From the NCBI RefSeq assembly GCF_030518155.1, contig NZ_JAULRU010000783.1:1-64000 (forward strand): a stretch of 64,000 nucleotides of DNA, given 5' to 3'. How positions within the stretch are numbered: position 1 is the stretch's first letter; every line of letters starts with the position of its first letter. The notes below the pieces were generated by a model. The model was not told where the DNA came from, did no database searches, and saw nothing but the letters and a program-made list of their open reading frames with translations. Positions 1-8,401 of this stretch are shown piece after piece. Source of the stretch: Gilvimarinus gilvus (GTDB taxonomy: Bacteria > Pseudomonadota > Gammaproteobacteria > Pseudomonadales > Cellvibrionaceae). The translations under genes were made by a program, and so were the position numbers.

Positions 1-257
1 TGACGAACATTCATGGGTTGTACAACGACAACGGGTAACCCAGATTCTGCCAGTGCCTCAACGACTTTCCGTTCGTAGCCACCCGTAGCCTCCACCAGAA
101 TCCGGCTTAGTTTGAAGCGCTTGAGAGACTTGATGAGCGCCACGATATCCTCAGTGGTGTTATAAATCTGCCAGTGGCGATCAATTTCTAGGATGCAAAT
201 ATCCAAAAAGGTTTTACCGACATCAACGCCCTGAGGGTCAGGCCTTACATTCCACAT
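1..257 (-). pseudogene. IS110-family transposase, N-terminal fragment
   Basis: Read on the minus strand, the frame gives GVDVGKTFLDI followed by LVEATGGYE. This is the N-terminal DEDD (RuvC-like) domain of IS110-family transposases, with the first acidic residue in VDVGK and the second in VEATG. The protein runs off the left edge of the window. Its 5' end is odd. The only ATG (255-257) lies inside a perfect palindrome (235-284), and the residues between that ATG and GVDVGK do not look like an IS110 N-terminus. The native start seems to have been replaced, so I call it a truncated remnant. Only about 80 residues are visible. Confidence 0.75.
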
Positions 258-284
258 CAAAGTGTAAAATGTAAGGCCTGACCC
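235..284. repeat. Perfect 17-bp palindrome abutting the IS110 fragment
   Basis: GGGTCAGGCCTTACATT (235-251) is repeated as its exact reverse complement at 268-284, with a 16-base centre. The hairpin sits exactly where the IS110 coding homology stops. Palindromes of this type are typical of REP-like or RAYT-associated intergenic repeats, but no RAYT gene is visible here. It could also form a terminator-like hairpin, though no T-run follows on either strand. Confidence 0.8.
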
Positions 285-286
285 CG

Positions 287-496
287 ATGCTCCGTGGCGG
301 GAGCGGAGGTGTTGTATTGATACTTTATGGGATCACAGGTGTCGGCGTAGGAATGCGCGGTGCGGGTCAGTATGTTAGCGCTCAACATTGCACTCAAGAT
401 TTAGAATGGGCTTACGAAAGGAATGTGGATAGGGTGTGCCCTGATTATGCCAAAGAAAAATCCGAGGAGCATTGTGTTTCTATTTCTCCGGAGTAA
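287..496 (+). CDS. Small hypothetical protein, possibly 5'-truncated
   Basis: This 69-codon frame has a hydrophobic N-terminal stretch (VVLILYGITGVGVG) and two cysteines further on. It ends 15 bases before the next gene, with which it probably forms an operon. The ATG at 287 directly abuts the palindrome, so the annotated start may be an accident of that junction. A TTG at 317 is preceded by GGAGG at 305-309 and is a good alternative start. I do not recognise the family. It may be a short membrane or exported protein, or the tail of a gene cut by the upstream rearrangement. Confidence 0.4.
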   Translation: MLRGGSGGVVLILYGITGVGVGMRGAGQYVSAQHCTQDLEWAYERNVDRVCPDYAKEKSEEHCVSISPE

Positions 497-511
497 ACAG
501 GAGGGCGAGTT

Positions 512-1324
512 ATGTTCCGTAACAGTAGAAAAATAAAATTTGGGATGGTTGCTATATTTACTTTCCCAATATTTATGGTTGGCTATTTATTTGTTATAGA
601 CCGAAATGATAATAGGCCAGCGGGTTCATTGGAGTTTAATGAGGCGCCGAAGTATGCAGACGAAATAAACAAAAGTCAGGCTAGAAAAAATGCACAGAAA
701 GAGGCACACATTCTTCCAGATGGCCAACGAGAAATTAGCAAGGATAGCAGTGAAGGAAGGTGGGCAATATTTGACCGGTGGCAAGAGAAAGAGTCGGTCA
801 GTGTGGCGAAAGAATATCGCCAGTATTATTCCGAGGAGCAGCTGCTGGCAATGGCCGATAGCGGAGATTTGAACGCAATCAACGCATTAGTGGGAATGTA
901 CACATTCGGAGACTATCAGCGAGCGAAAAAATTATCAATGATAGAGAAAGGTATTGTTGAAGGTTCTAGCTATATTCTAATGACGGCTGCAAACTTCTAC
1001 AGAATCTCAGCATTTTCTAATTCAGGGAAAAATTACAGTACGGCAAAAGTTAACCTAATTGAAAGTCTCGCCTATATGGAACTATTGAATGACCGAGACC
1101 CCGGCGTAATATTTCCGCTAGATTCAATGAAAAAATCAATGATACGAAAATTCAATCAAGAATATGAAGAGTCATCAGAATTTTCACTAATTGATGAGGC
1201 CGCAATCACTGAAAGAGCCCAAGAACTACATGATTATTACGAGTCTTTGAGGTTGGAAAAAGGTTTGGGTACATTCAGTAGCGAGCACCCCAATATTGTT
1301 GAGAATTATGTCACTGCGAATTGA
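512..1324 (+). CDS. Membrane-anchored hypothetical protein with a Sel1-like stretch
   Basis: This 270-residue protein has one N-terminal membrane segment (about residues 11-29) and a charged periplasmic or cytoplasmic remainder. Residues around 105-150 (EEQLLAMADSGDLNAINAL onward) resemble the helix pairs of Sel1/TPR-like repeats. No catalytic motif is visible. The ATG is preceded by AGGAGG at a good distance, which supports this start. The coding region is AT-richer than its neighbours and sits next to an IS110 remnant, so it may be accessory DNA. A hairpin 38 bases downstream separates it from the convergent GH67 gene. The function is unknown. Confidence 0.6.
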   Translation: MFRNSRKIKFGMVAIFTFPIFMVGYLFVIDRNDNRPAGSLEFNEAPKYADEINKSQARKNAQKEAHILPDGQREISKDSSEGRWAIFDRWQEKESVSVAKEYRQYYSEEQLLAMADSGDLNAINALVGMYTFGDYQRAKKLSMIEKGIVEGSSYILMTAANFYRISAFSNSGKNYSTAKVNLIESLAYMELLNDRDPGVIFPLDSMKKSMIRKFNQEYEESSEFSLIDEAAITERAQELHDYYESLRLEKGLGTFSSEHPNIVENYVTAN

Positions 1325-1361
1325 TAATCGTCGGAGGTTGAACCAGTTGCGGCTAGGTGAG

Positions 1362-1384
1362 GAGGGGGACTAAAAGTCCCCCTC
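1362..1384. terminator. Hairpin between convergent genes
   Basis: GAGGGGGAC at 1362-1370 pairs with GTCCCCCTC at 1376-1384 around a 5-base loop. It lies between the stop codons of the convergent 270-residue gene and the GH67 gene. A bidirectional terminator is the simplest reading, although there is no strong T-run. Confidence 0.55.
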
Positions 1385-1414
1385 TGCGTATGCGTTAAGT
1401 ATTCCCTCAGCGAA

Positions 1415-3595
1415 TCAGTGACCGCTGGGTACTGGATACCACGGGTCTGGTAGGTACAGCGACTTTTCCATTCGTTTGTAATAGTCCAGCTCGTGTGCGG
1501 GTTTGGGCGAGCCCTTGGGCAGTGGCAAGCCGTTGACACTTTGGAAATAACTAATACAGGCATCGCGCCAGTGCTTGGCGTCGCGCAGTTGCACTTTGAG
1601 CAAAGCCTTAACACGCTGGTAGCGTTCGGTATCGACAAAATCTTTGACGCTTTCCCAGGTGGCTTGCATTTTCTCTACCTGAGCAACACCCGTGTCGTAT
1701 TTGTAAACTAGCTCATGCCACAAGGTACGGCCGGAACCCATCTTGTAATCCCAACCTAAATGGTGGAACCACAGCAAAATGTCTTCCGGTGTGGACTCTG
1801 GCTTGGCATACATCTGATCAAGCGGTGAGTGATATTGTTCAATGGCGTTGGAGCCACTTGCGGTGCGATCAAACCCTACCCCGTCTTTTGTCGCCTGATG
1901 GTAATAATATGCAGTCCAATCCGCCCGGCCCGATTTGTCATGCCAAGGTGCGGGGCCGTAGTGGTGGCCTTGTGCATACAGGTGCGTAAGCCCAAGTGGC
2001 ATACGGTAGTTGACGCCCGCTTCACGTGAGATGGCCATAATTTCCTGCATCGATTCTATAAAACCGGTATCGTTATTGAAGGTTTGGCGCAGCCATTCTT
2101 CACCAATGGCTGCGGAGGTAAGGTTAACGTCCCACGCCAAACGACCAAAGGCGTACCAGCTTGACTGTACAAACGGGTGACTGGTCCAGTTGCGGGAGTT
2201 GCCGGGATTGATAACCGCCGCCATACCTGTTTGCTTGTAGTCGAAAACCTCACCCGCCAAAATTTTACCGACGGTGCTGCCTTCACCTTTGGCGTAGGTG
2301 TCCGCGTTCAAAGCTTCGGTGAACAGTGGGCCCTGATAAGCCAGGTGGTAAGAAAAACCGAAGTATTCCTGAGTAACCTGTAGTTCTAGCGCGATGTTGG
2401 TTTTCTCTAAGCTGCCAAACAGAGGTGAGAAGGGTTCGCGTGGTTGAAAGTCGATGGGGCCATTTTTAATTTGCACAATGACATTGTCTTTAAACGTACC
2501 ATCAAGTGGCATAAATTCGTCATAGGCTTCGCGGAAGCGGTCACCTTGTTCTGGCGCGTACACAAAGGCGCGCCAGAAAACGATACCACCAAAGGGCTCC
2601 AACGCTTCGGCCAACATGTTGGCACCATCGGCGTGGTTGCGGTTAAAGTCTTGCGGGCCGGGTTGTCCTTCCGAGTTGGCTTTTACCAAAAAGCCGCCAA
2701 AGTCGGGAATGTATTCGTATACTTTTTTAACCCGAGCCTGCCACCATTTTTGCACGTCGGCATCGAGAGGGTCGGCGGTTTCAAACCCGTCTAACAACAT
2801 GGGTGAATTAAACTTTACCGATAGATACAGTTTGATGCCGTAAGGGCGAAAAACATCGGCAAGTGCCGCGGCTTTTTCCAAAAACTGATCGGTCAGGATA
2901 CGCGCATCGGCGTTGACGTTGTTAATCACGGTACCGTTAATACCGAGCGAGGCGTTAATGCGCGCGTAATCGCGATAGCGTGGGTTGTCTTTGTATGCGG
3001 GCAAGGTGCCCCAGTCCCACAGAGACAAACCGGCGTAACCGCGCTCGACCAAACGATTGAGATTGTCCCAGTGATTGACCACCCGATGCTGTACCGATGG
3101 CGCTGACGAGATTTCCAGCGAGTTGATGCTTTGTTCGGTTTGCAGTAAGCGCAAAAAATGAAAGCTGCCATACAGCGCGCCTTTGTTGGAGTTGGCGGCA
3201 ACAATGGTTGCTCGTTTACCGGCAATGTCGGCGCTGACAATTCGAAAGCCCTCGGGACCCAAAGCGCTGAGGTCGAGCTTGAGATTGGCGATATCCTGAG
3301 AGGATTGCGGTGTACCCACCAGCAAGGCGCCGTGCTCGCTAACCTGCCTGGAGTGAGGTATTGCCTGCCCAGTTAAGCCGCTAATGCCCGCTTGCAGCTC
3401 TTGTTTGGCAATCGCTAAGGTTGCGTCGTCGGTGTTGATAACCAACTGCTGCAGTGACTTGCGATATTGTTGTTGCAGGGATTGGTCGGCGACGGGTTCA
3501 TAACGCAACCACATACGGTAGCCGTCTTCGGCGAAGCTAACGCCGGGTATGAGCAAAGAGGCCATAAGCCCCAGTAAAGTGAGTAAACGAAGCAT
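1415..3595 (-). CDS. aguA: Alpha-glucuronidase, GH67
   Basis: The 726-residue protein has a clear signal peptide ([22 protein letters not shown]) and the full GH67 fold. GH67 enzymes remove 4-O-methyl-glucuronic acid from the non-reducing end of xylo-oligosaccharides. The predicted catalytic residues are all present: Glu309 ([10 protein letters not shown]) as general acid, and Asp382 ([10 protein letters not shown]) with Glu410 (LQVTQEY). They keep the same mutual spacing as the Cellvibrio japonicus enzyme with a constant offset of 17. The gene is monocistronic. It has a palindromic operator candidate at 3620-3636, just upstream of its start. The signal peptide suggests a periplasmic or outer-membrane-associated location. 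Confidence 0.93.
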   Translation of the reverse strand: MLRLLTLLGLMASLLIPGVSFAEDGYRMWLRYEPVADQSLQQQYRKSLQQLVINTDDATLAIAKQELQAGISGLTGQAIPHSRQVSEHGALLVGTPQSSQDIANLKLDLSALGPEGFRIVSADIAGKRATIVAANSNKGALYGSFHFLRLLQTEQSINSLEISSAPSVQHRVVNHWDNLNRLVERGYAGLSLWDWGTLPAYKDNPRYRDYARINASLGINGTVINNVNADARILTDQFLEKAAALADVFRPYGIKLYLSVKFNSPMLLDGFETADPLDADVQKWWQARVKKVYEYIPDFGGFLVKANSEGQPGPQDFNRNHADGANMLAEALEPFGGIVFWRAFVYAPEQGDRFREAYDEFMPLDGTFKDNVIVQIKNGPIDFQPREPFSPLFGSLEKTNIALELQVTQEYFGFSYHLAYQGPLFTEALNADTYAKGEGSTVGKILAGEVFDYKQTGMAAVINPGNSRNWTSHPFVQSSWYAFGRLAWDVNLTSAAIGEEWLRQTFNNDTGFIESMQEIMAISREAGVNYRMPLGLTHLYAQGHHYGPAPWHDKSGRADWTAYYYHQATKDGVGFDRTASGSNAIEQYHSPLDQMYAKPESTPEDILLWFHHLGWDYKMGSGRTLWHELVYKYDTGVAQVEKMQATWESVKDFVDTERYQRVKALLKVQLRDAKHWRDACISYFQSVNGLPLPKGSPKPAHELDYYKRMEKSLYLPDPWYPVPSGH

Positions 3596-3619
3596 ATAGG
3601 GTGTCCTGCTTATTTTGTT

Positions 3620-3636
3620 ATGGTCAATGTGACCAT
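3620..3636. promoter_or_regulatory. Candidate operator of the GH67 gene
   Basis: ATGGTCAATGTGACCAT is a perfect 7-bp inverted repeat with a 3-base centre, 25 bases upstream of the GH67 start codon. On the minus strand it follows a TACAAT box that could be the -10 element, so a bound protein would block initiation. The TGGTC...GACCA form recalls sites of FadR-type GntR regulators, which often control uronate genes. The identity of the regulator is inference. Confidence 0.5.
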
Positions 3637-3705
3637 TGTAGCATCTGGCTCAAATCCGTCAGTATACTAGTGTGTAAAGGTCGGTTATTTTGCAGCGAAG
3701 TATAG

Positions 3706-4476
3706 CTATTCGGTGGGAATACGGTGGTGGCGCAGGGTTATTTGCACGCGTTCCCACAGGTCGTTGGTCCAGCTCGCCAGCTCGTGAATAAAGGGCTCTG
3801 TAACCAGCGAAGGGCTAATGCTCCACAAGTCGATATCCGGGTGGCCTATGGCGGCGTATTCCCAGTCAATCAAGTACAGGCGGCTGCCAGTGTCGAGAAC
3901 ATTTTCCGGAATCATATCGTGGTGGGTGAGTTTAGGGTACCAGCCCGCTTGGTCAAAGGCCTGCAGCTTGGGTAAAAAGTCGAGCCATTGATCGGTTAGC
4001 TCTGCATCGACCATCTGTGCCTGGTTTAGAAATGTCCAGTAGTGGTTTAAGTACGCCAGGTAGCTGCGACGCGTAGTGGCTGGATTCAGCGCTTGTACCT
4101 TCTTTAGAGCCTGGAGCAGGCGCTTGCGTTGTATGGGATTGGCAAAGTCGGCACCGTTCCAGGTGCGTGCCTCAATAAAAGGTAGCAGTGCAAAGCGCTG
4201 ACTTGGATCCCTAAATATAGGCTCTGGCGCAATGCCGGCTTGGGCAACGGTGTGTGCGATTTGCGCTTCTTCTTTGCGGTCTATACCGAGATAGCGTCCG
4301 CGTTGATTGTTAATGCGCAACACCAGAGGTTGCTCAAAGCCCGGGGCAATCACTTTGAAATTGCGATTGGTGCGCCCGCCCGGAATAGGCCCAAGCAACT
4401 TTGGCGGCGCGTTAATGGGCAGGGGCCACTCGCGCCAGCCGGCTAATATGGCTTGCAGAACATTTTGCTCAGGCAT
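3706..4476 (-). CDS. Thiamine kinase-like phosphotransferase (APH/ChoK fold)
   Basis: The 256-residue protein shows the aminoglycoside/choline-kinase signature: GGRTNRNFKV in the nucleotide-binding lobe, the catalytic loop THHDMIPENV, and the metal-binding IDWEYA followed by GHPDIDL. Members of this fold phosphorylate small alcohols. Thiamine is the likely substrate here, because the gene is the last of a TPP-riboswitch operon that also encodes a receptor and a PnuT-like permease. Its start overlaps the permease stop by 8 bases, implying translational coupling. Phosphorylation would trap imported thiamine in the cytoplasm. Substrate specificity is inferred from context and not visible in the sequence. 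Confidence 0.75.
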   Translation of the reverse strand: MPEQNVLQAILAGWREWPLPINAPPKLLGPIPGGRTNRNFKVIAPGFEQPLVLRINNQRGRYLGIDRKEEAQIAHTVAQAGIAPEPIFRDPSQRFALLPFIEARTWNGADFANPIQRKRLLQALKKVQALNPATTRRSYLAYLNHYWTFLNQAQMVDAELTDQWLDFLPKLQAFDQAGWYPKLTHHDMIPENVLDTGSRLYLIDWEYAAIGHPDIDLWSISPSLVTEPFIHELASWTNDLWERVQITLRHHRIPTE

Positions 4477-5086
4477 GTGCGGTCAGGTGCTGGCGGTAAT
4501 CCCTGCGCCAATTCATCAGGCCAAATATCGAGATAATCAAATACGACACCAGCAGCAGCGCTGTTAGGTACAGGCCGCGATCGATAAACAAAAAGATCGA
4601 TGTGCTGTTAATGACCATCCAATAAAGCCAGTTTTCCAAGATTTTTCGGGCCACCATATAGGTGGTGATAACGCTGGCCCAGGTGGTGAAGGAGTCCAGA
4701 TAGGGCCAGGCAGCCTCGGTATACAGGTGGAGTAGTGTGCCAGACAGTAACGTAATTGTCACAATGCCTGCAATGGTGAAGATGTGCTGTTGCACTTGCC
4801 AGCGGCGCACCGGCAGCTTGGTGTCAGCTTTGCCTCCATGGCGCCACTGCCACCAGCCGTACACGGCCATCAACATGTAATAGACGTTCAGTGCCGATTC
4901 CATCAGCAGCTGCACATCCCAGAACAACACCGTATAAATGGCGGTACTGGCAAAGGCGCAGTACCAGCACAAGCTGTTTTGACGTACCGCCAGCAGTAAG
5001 TAAGCAATGGCTAATGTTACGGCAACAAATTCCCATCCGGACATTGTCGCCAAGGCCGTTTGCACCTGCTCGCTGACACTGCTCAT
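4469..5086 (-). CDS. pnuT: PnuC-family permease, probable thiamine transporter PnuT
   Basis: The 205-residue membrane protein has about seven hydrophobic segments and the PnuC-family features NSLCWYCAF and YGWWQWRHGG. PnuC proteins import nicotinamide riboside, while the PnuT subgroup imports thiamine by facilitated diffusion coupled to phosphorylation. The TPP riboswitch upstream and the kinase downstream point to thiamine. The start codon overlaps the stop of the preceding gene as ATGA (5083-5086). Confidence 0.85.
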   Translation of the reverse strand: MSSVSEQVQTALATMSGWEFVAVTLAIAYLLLAVRQNSLCWYCAFASTAIYTVLFWDVQLLMESALNVYYMLMAVYGWWQWRHGGKADTKLPVRRWQVQQHIFTIAGIVTITLLSGTLLHLYTEAAWPYLDSFTTWASVITTYMVARKILENWLYWMVINSTSIFLFIDRGLYLTALLLVSYLIISIFGLMNWRRDYRQHLTAHA

Positions 5087-5346
5087 GCATTGGCCTCGGG
5101 CAGGGCTGCAAAGCCTGGCAAGAACTTGGTGACGAACACGGCTTTGCCCCAGGTTTCGACGCTGTAACGCATACCTTCACCGAGGACCTGCATGACGCGC
5201 TCGTAGTCACCGGTCACGATGGTACAGGTAGGCTTGGTGCTGACCAGCAGCCCCTCCTGTTGATTGAGCCAGTCGATAAACCCCTGAATGGGCGGAATGT
5301 AGGCCTCATTGAACGGGTACATACTGATTTCGGCGGACAATTTCAT
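5083..5346 (-). CDS. Thiamine-binding YkoF/MTH1187-like protein
   Basis: The 87-residue protein begins MKLSAEISMYPFNEAYIPPI and resembles the small ferredoxin-like domain of the YkoF/MTH1187 thiamine-binding family. I chose the ATG at 5344-5346 rather than a longer upstream frame, because GGAG precedes it and the family starts this way. The longer frame only overlaps the TonB receptor gene antisense to its product. The gene lies between the receptor and PnuT in the TPP-controlled operon, so it probably binds or buffers thiamine in the cytoplasm, since no signal peptide is visible. Confidence 0.75.
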   Translation of the reverse strand: MKLSAEISMYPFNEAYIPPIQGFIDWLNQQEGLLVSTKPTCTIVTGDYERVMQVLGEGMRYSVETWGKAVFVTKFLPGFAALPEANA

Positions 5347-5368
5347 AACGGTGCTCCGTGGTGGAGTG

Positions 5369-5390
5369 CCCGGCAAGATCACTTGCCGGG
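5369..5390 (-). terminator. Intra-operon hairpin after the TonB receptor gene
   Basis: CCCGGCAAG pairs with CTTGCCGGG around a 4-base loop, between the receptor stop and the next start. There is no T-run, so it may attenuate or stabilise the mRNA rather than end it. It could make the receptor message more abundant than the downstream genes. Confidence 0.5.
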
Positions 5391-5404
5391 TATTGAATGT
5401 GAGC

Positions 5405-7516
5405 TTAGAAGCGTACTTTAGCGCTAACGCCCAGTACGCGTGGCTCGCCGTATTGGCTGTAGGGCTCTGTTGCGTAACCCTTGCGCGGGTCGTTGCCGAA
5501 GCTGCCAAAACCGCGCACCAGAGTATCTTCATCGGATAAATTGCGGCCCCAAAGTGCCACTTCCCAGCGCTCGGCGGTGTAACCAATGCGCGCATTGATT
5601 AACTCATAGGCCTCGGATTGTGCCTCGTGGCGGCTGGAGAAGTAAAAGCTGTCTTTGCCCTCAACTTCCAGGCGCGCATAGAGGTGGTCGGTAAAGAAAT
5701 ACTCGCCGCCGACAGTAAACTGGTAGCGCGGCGCGTGCGGTAAATCGTGGCCCGACAAGTCATAGGGCTCGCCCGTTTCATCGTTGGCCCCGCTATGGGC
5801 GTAGCTCGCAAAGTCATTAAACTCTGAGCGCAACAACCCCAGGCTGGTAAACACACTCAATGCGTCACTGAGCTGCCAATTAATTTCCGCCTCTAAGCCA
5901 TAGGCGGTGCCGGCGGCGGCGTTAGTGGTGTAATCGACAAAACGGCAGGGGCAGTTTTCGCCTTCAATATTCTGTACCAGAGACTGCTTGGTTTGCACTT
6001 CGTCGCGGTCCTGATAAAAGAACGCAACGCGGCTGCTGTAGGTGCCGTCTTGGGAGGTGAACTTGCCGCCAAGCTCGTAATTCCAGAGAAACTCGGGTTG
6101 GTATTCACGGTCGTTGGCCGGGATGTCACTGTTGCTGTTGAAGCCGCCGGCTTTGTAGCCGCGCGAGGCGAGTGCATAAAGAAGCTGCCCTTCTTGCAGG
6201 CGGTATTCCAGCGCAACTTTTCCGCCCAGCATATCGTCGCTGGGCTCAAAGCTCACGCCATCGGAGTCGCTGTAGCTGGCGCTGCGCTCTTCATAGCGCA
6301 GACCGGTGACTAAGGTCAGCTGTGTGGCCAGAGGAATATCCAGCTCACCGTATACCGCCGTGCTTTCGGCACTGAAGTTACTGCCGAAGTCACTGGCTAG
6401 GTAGGTGTACTGGCGGGCTAAATCTTCGTTTTGGTCGCGGTAGTAAACCCCCGCCACCCAGCCCAACTCACCGGCTTGCGTGCTGGAGACAAGGCGCAGG
6501 TCGGCAGTGGTGTTGTCGATATCGCGCTGATAGTTATCAAACGAGTTATAGCCATCGTAGATGCAGGTAAAATCGACACAGATATCGGTGTAGGCCCAGT
6601 CCTCGTCATAGCCGTATTCGGTGTCCGACTGCGCGTGGCTCAGCAGGGCAACGAGGTTAACCTTGTCACTCAGCCCAGTTTGCAGGCGGGCGGAGCCGGC
6701 TAGCGTTTCTATGCGGTCGTGACCGGGTTGATCCGATAATGTGGTGCGAGTGTTGTCCAGAGAAAAGCCGTCATAGCCATTGTCGACATTGACGTATAGG
6801 CCGGTAATATCCAGCGTGGTAGCGTCTGCCGGTTGCCAGCGCAGCTTGGCGCGCGCGGTTTGCTCGTCGATGTTGGCGTTGTCGTCCACCCCGAGGTAGG
6901 CGTTGTCTTGATAGCCGTCTGAGGTGTTCTGCTCCAGCGCCACACGCCAGCCCAAAGTGTCGGTCATGGGGCCGCTCAGTACGACTGAGCTGTTATAGCT
7001 GTTGTAGTTGCCGATGGTGGCGGCAACTTCGCCACTGAATTCTTCGGTAGGGGCAGCCGAGACCATATTGATCAGGCCGGCCAGGGCGTTGGCGCCATAG
7101 GTGGTGCCCTGCGGGCCGCGCAAGATTTCAACTTGGTTGATGTCAAGCGTGGTAGCGGCGCCACCCAAACCGGTTAAATCAATGCCGTCCACCAACAGGC
7201 CCACAGAAGGGTTCACCGGCTCAACAAATTGACTGCGCTCGCCAATGCCGCGAATTTGGAAAAAGCGGCCGCGCGAGGCGCCGGCGGAAAAGTTAACGTT
7301 GGGCGCTGTGTTTAAAATCTCTGCCAGGTGCTTAGCGCCTCGGTCATTGATGGTATCCGCGTCAATCACGGTGGCACTGGCGGCAAGCTCGGTGAGCGTG
7401 GTCTCGCGAAAGTCGGCGGTGACCAGTACTTCTTCAATGGTTTGCGGGGCGGCCAGAGCGTGTGCGCTGATGGCAAGGCTAAGGGCAGATAGCCCGATAA
7501 CGGGTGAGCGTTTCAT
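5405..7516 (-). CDS. TonB-dependent outer-membrane receptor, probably for thiamine
   Basis: The 703-residue precursor has a signal peptide ending near ALA, a plug domain beginning IEEVLVTADFRETTL with the plug motif GPQGTTYGANALAGLINM, and a 22-strand barrel ending in a terminal phenylalanine (VSAKVRF). It should import a scarce ligand across the outer membrane using TonB energy. The TPP riboswitch directly upstream and the thiamine genes downstream identify the ligand as thiamine or a derivative. The gene is the first of a four-gene minus-strand operon. The ligand assignment is by context only. Confidence 0.88.
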   Translation of the reverse strand: MKRSPVIGLSALSLAISAHALAAPQTIEEVLVTADFRETTLTELAASATVIDADTINDRGAKHLAEILNTAPNVNFSAGASRGRFFQIRGIGERSQFVEPVNPSVGLLVDGIDLTGLGGAATTLDINQVEILRGPQGTTYGANALAGLINMVSAAPTEEFSGEVAATIGNYNSYNSSVVLSGPMTDTLGWRVALEQNTSDGYQDNAYLGVDDNANIDEQTARAKLRWQPADATTLDITGLYVNVDNGYDGFSLDNTRTTLSDQPGHDRIETLAGSARLQTGLSDKVNLVALLSHAQSDTEYGYDEDWAYTDICVDFTCIYDGYNSFDNYQRDIDNTTADLRLVSSTQAGELGWVAGVYYRDQNEDLARQYTYLASDFGSNFSAESTAVYGELDIPLATQLTLVTGLRYEERSASYSDSDGVSFEPSDDMLGGKVALEYRLQEGQLLYALASRGYKAGGFNSNSDIPANDREYQPEFLWNYELGGKFTSQDGTYSSRVAFFYQDRDEVQTKQSLVQNIEGENCPCRFVDYTTNAAAGTAYGLEAEINWQLSDALSVFTSLGLLRSEFNDFASYAHSGANDETGEPYDLSGHDLPHAPRYQFTVGGEYFFTDHLYARLEVEGKDSFYFSSRHEAQSEAYELINARIGYTAERWEVALWGRNLSDEDTLVRGFGSFGNDPRKGYATEPYSQYGEPRVLGVSAKVRF

Positions 7517-7579
7517 AGAGTCTCCAATAACATCTAAGGAGACCCGGCATGCAAAAAGCGTAGATAAAAAGAGGTGATC

Positions 7580-7742
7580 ATCCTATCCCTACGCCGGCAT
7601 TAACCGGATCAGGTTCAACGGGTCCGCGTCTGCGTCTCAGGCCTAGCAGGCTATTAATAGACTCCATACGTACTCAGCGTAGCCTGAAGTGCACACCTGC
7701 TGCGCCTTGTCTCTAGGAAAGGGGGCCACCCTGTCCGTCGAG
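7580..7742 (-). ncRNA. TPP riboswitch (THI element)
   Basis: On the minus strand the leader holds the conserved blocks of the THI element in order: AGGGTGG, CTGAGA, then ACCCGTTGAACCTGATC and GGTTAATGCCGGCGTAGG. GGGT of the first block pairs with ACCC of the second to form P2. The segment between the first block and CTGAGA is long (about 75 bases), which suggests an extended P3/P3a arm. The aptamer ends about 65 bases before the TonB receptor start. By the usual mechanism, TPP binding would switch the operon off at transcription or translation initiation. Confidence 0.92.
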
Positions 7743-7977
7743 ACAAAACACAACATCTGCACGCGTCATTCTGCGCTGAGCATGTATGGGGTATTTCAAC
7801 AGCCTGCCAGGCCCCCCCGAGGATCAATCTTGCGATTTATAACGGCGCATTTTACGCTCTTTTAGCCTCTGTCGCCAGCGCATTTATGGGTCGGTAGGCG
7901 CAAGCTGTGGCGGATACGTTGTAGAATACGCAACATGATATTGGCCCCAGCGCCCGCAAACAAAGAAAGGCAGAACT

Positions 7978-8322
7978 ATGACACTGGATATTTTTCTTAC
8001 CAAGCTGACCTCAGAGCCACTGAATGTGGAATTCAAAGAAACCATGGCGGTCATCGACGCCTGTTACGACTATACGCCGGCCGCGTTTAAAAATGGTGAG
8101 GCCGACAACGCCGCGGGCACAAACGAAGGGTCCTGCAAGATTTTTGCGTTTGGCGCGATCAACGGTTTAACCGAGGCGCAAACTCTGGCCTGCTTTGGCC
8201 ATTTTTATCGCGAGGATGTACTGCAAAACCCAGAGGGCGACGACCACGCTAATATCCGCAATTTTATTCAGCACGGTTGGCAGGGCGTTGAATTTGAGGG
8301 TGAGGTGCTAAAACTCAAATAG
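7978..8322 (+). CDS. HopJ-like type III effector family protein
   Basis: The 114-residue protein matches the short HopJ family (MTLDIFLTKL; the central NEGSCKIFAFGAINGLTEAQTL; HANIRNFIQHGW near the end). The family was named after a Pseudomonas syringae effector, but it is widespread in free-living gammaproteobacteria, where its role is unknown. No secretion signal or type III genes are visible nearby. It therefore most likely has a housekeeping cytoplasmic role here. An AAAGG-type ribosome site precedes the ATG. The gene is divergent from the thiamine operon. Confidence 0.8.
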   Translation: MTLDIFLTKLTSEPLNVEFKETMAVIDACYDYTPAAFKNGEADNAAGTNEGSCKIFAFGAINGLTEAQTLACFGHFYREDVLQNPEGDDHANIRNFIQHGWQGVEFEGEVLKLK

Positions 8323-8401
8323 GCCCCGCATTACGCAGAGGCCCATATTTGATTCTAGAATGGGGGTAGTGCTATAGCGGCACCTTACCTGCCGCCCACT
8401 G

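Noticed and set aside
5083-5595. Long version of the YkoF-like protein starting at 5595
   Set aside because: The extra 83 residues overlap the receptor gene in another frame and do not fit the family. The shorter start has a ribosome site.
7978-8322. HopJ protein as evidence of a type III secretion system
   Set aside because: No secretion genes or chaperones are in the window. The family is common in non-pathogens.
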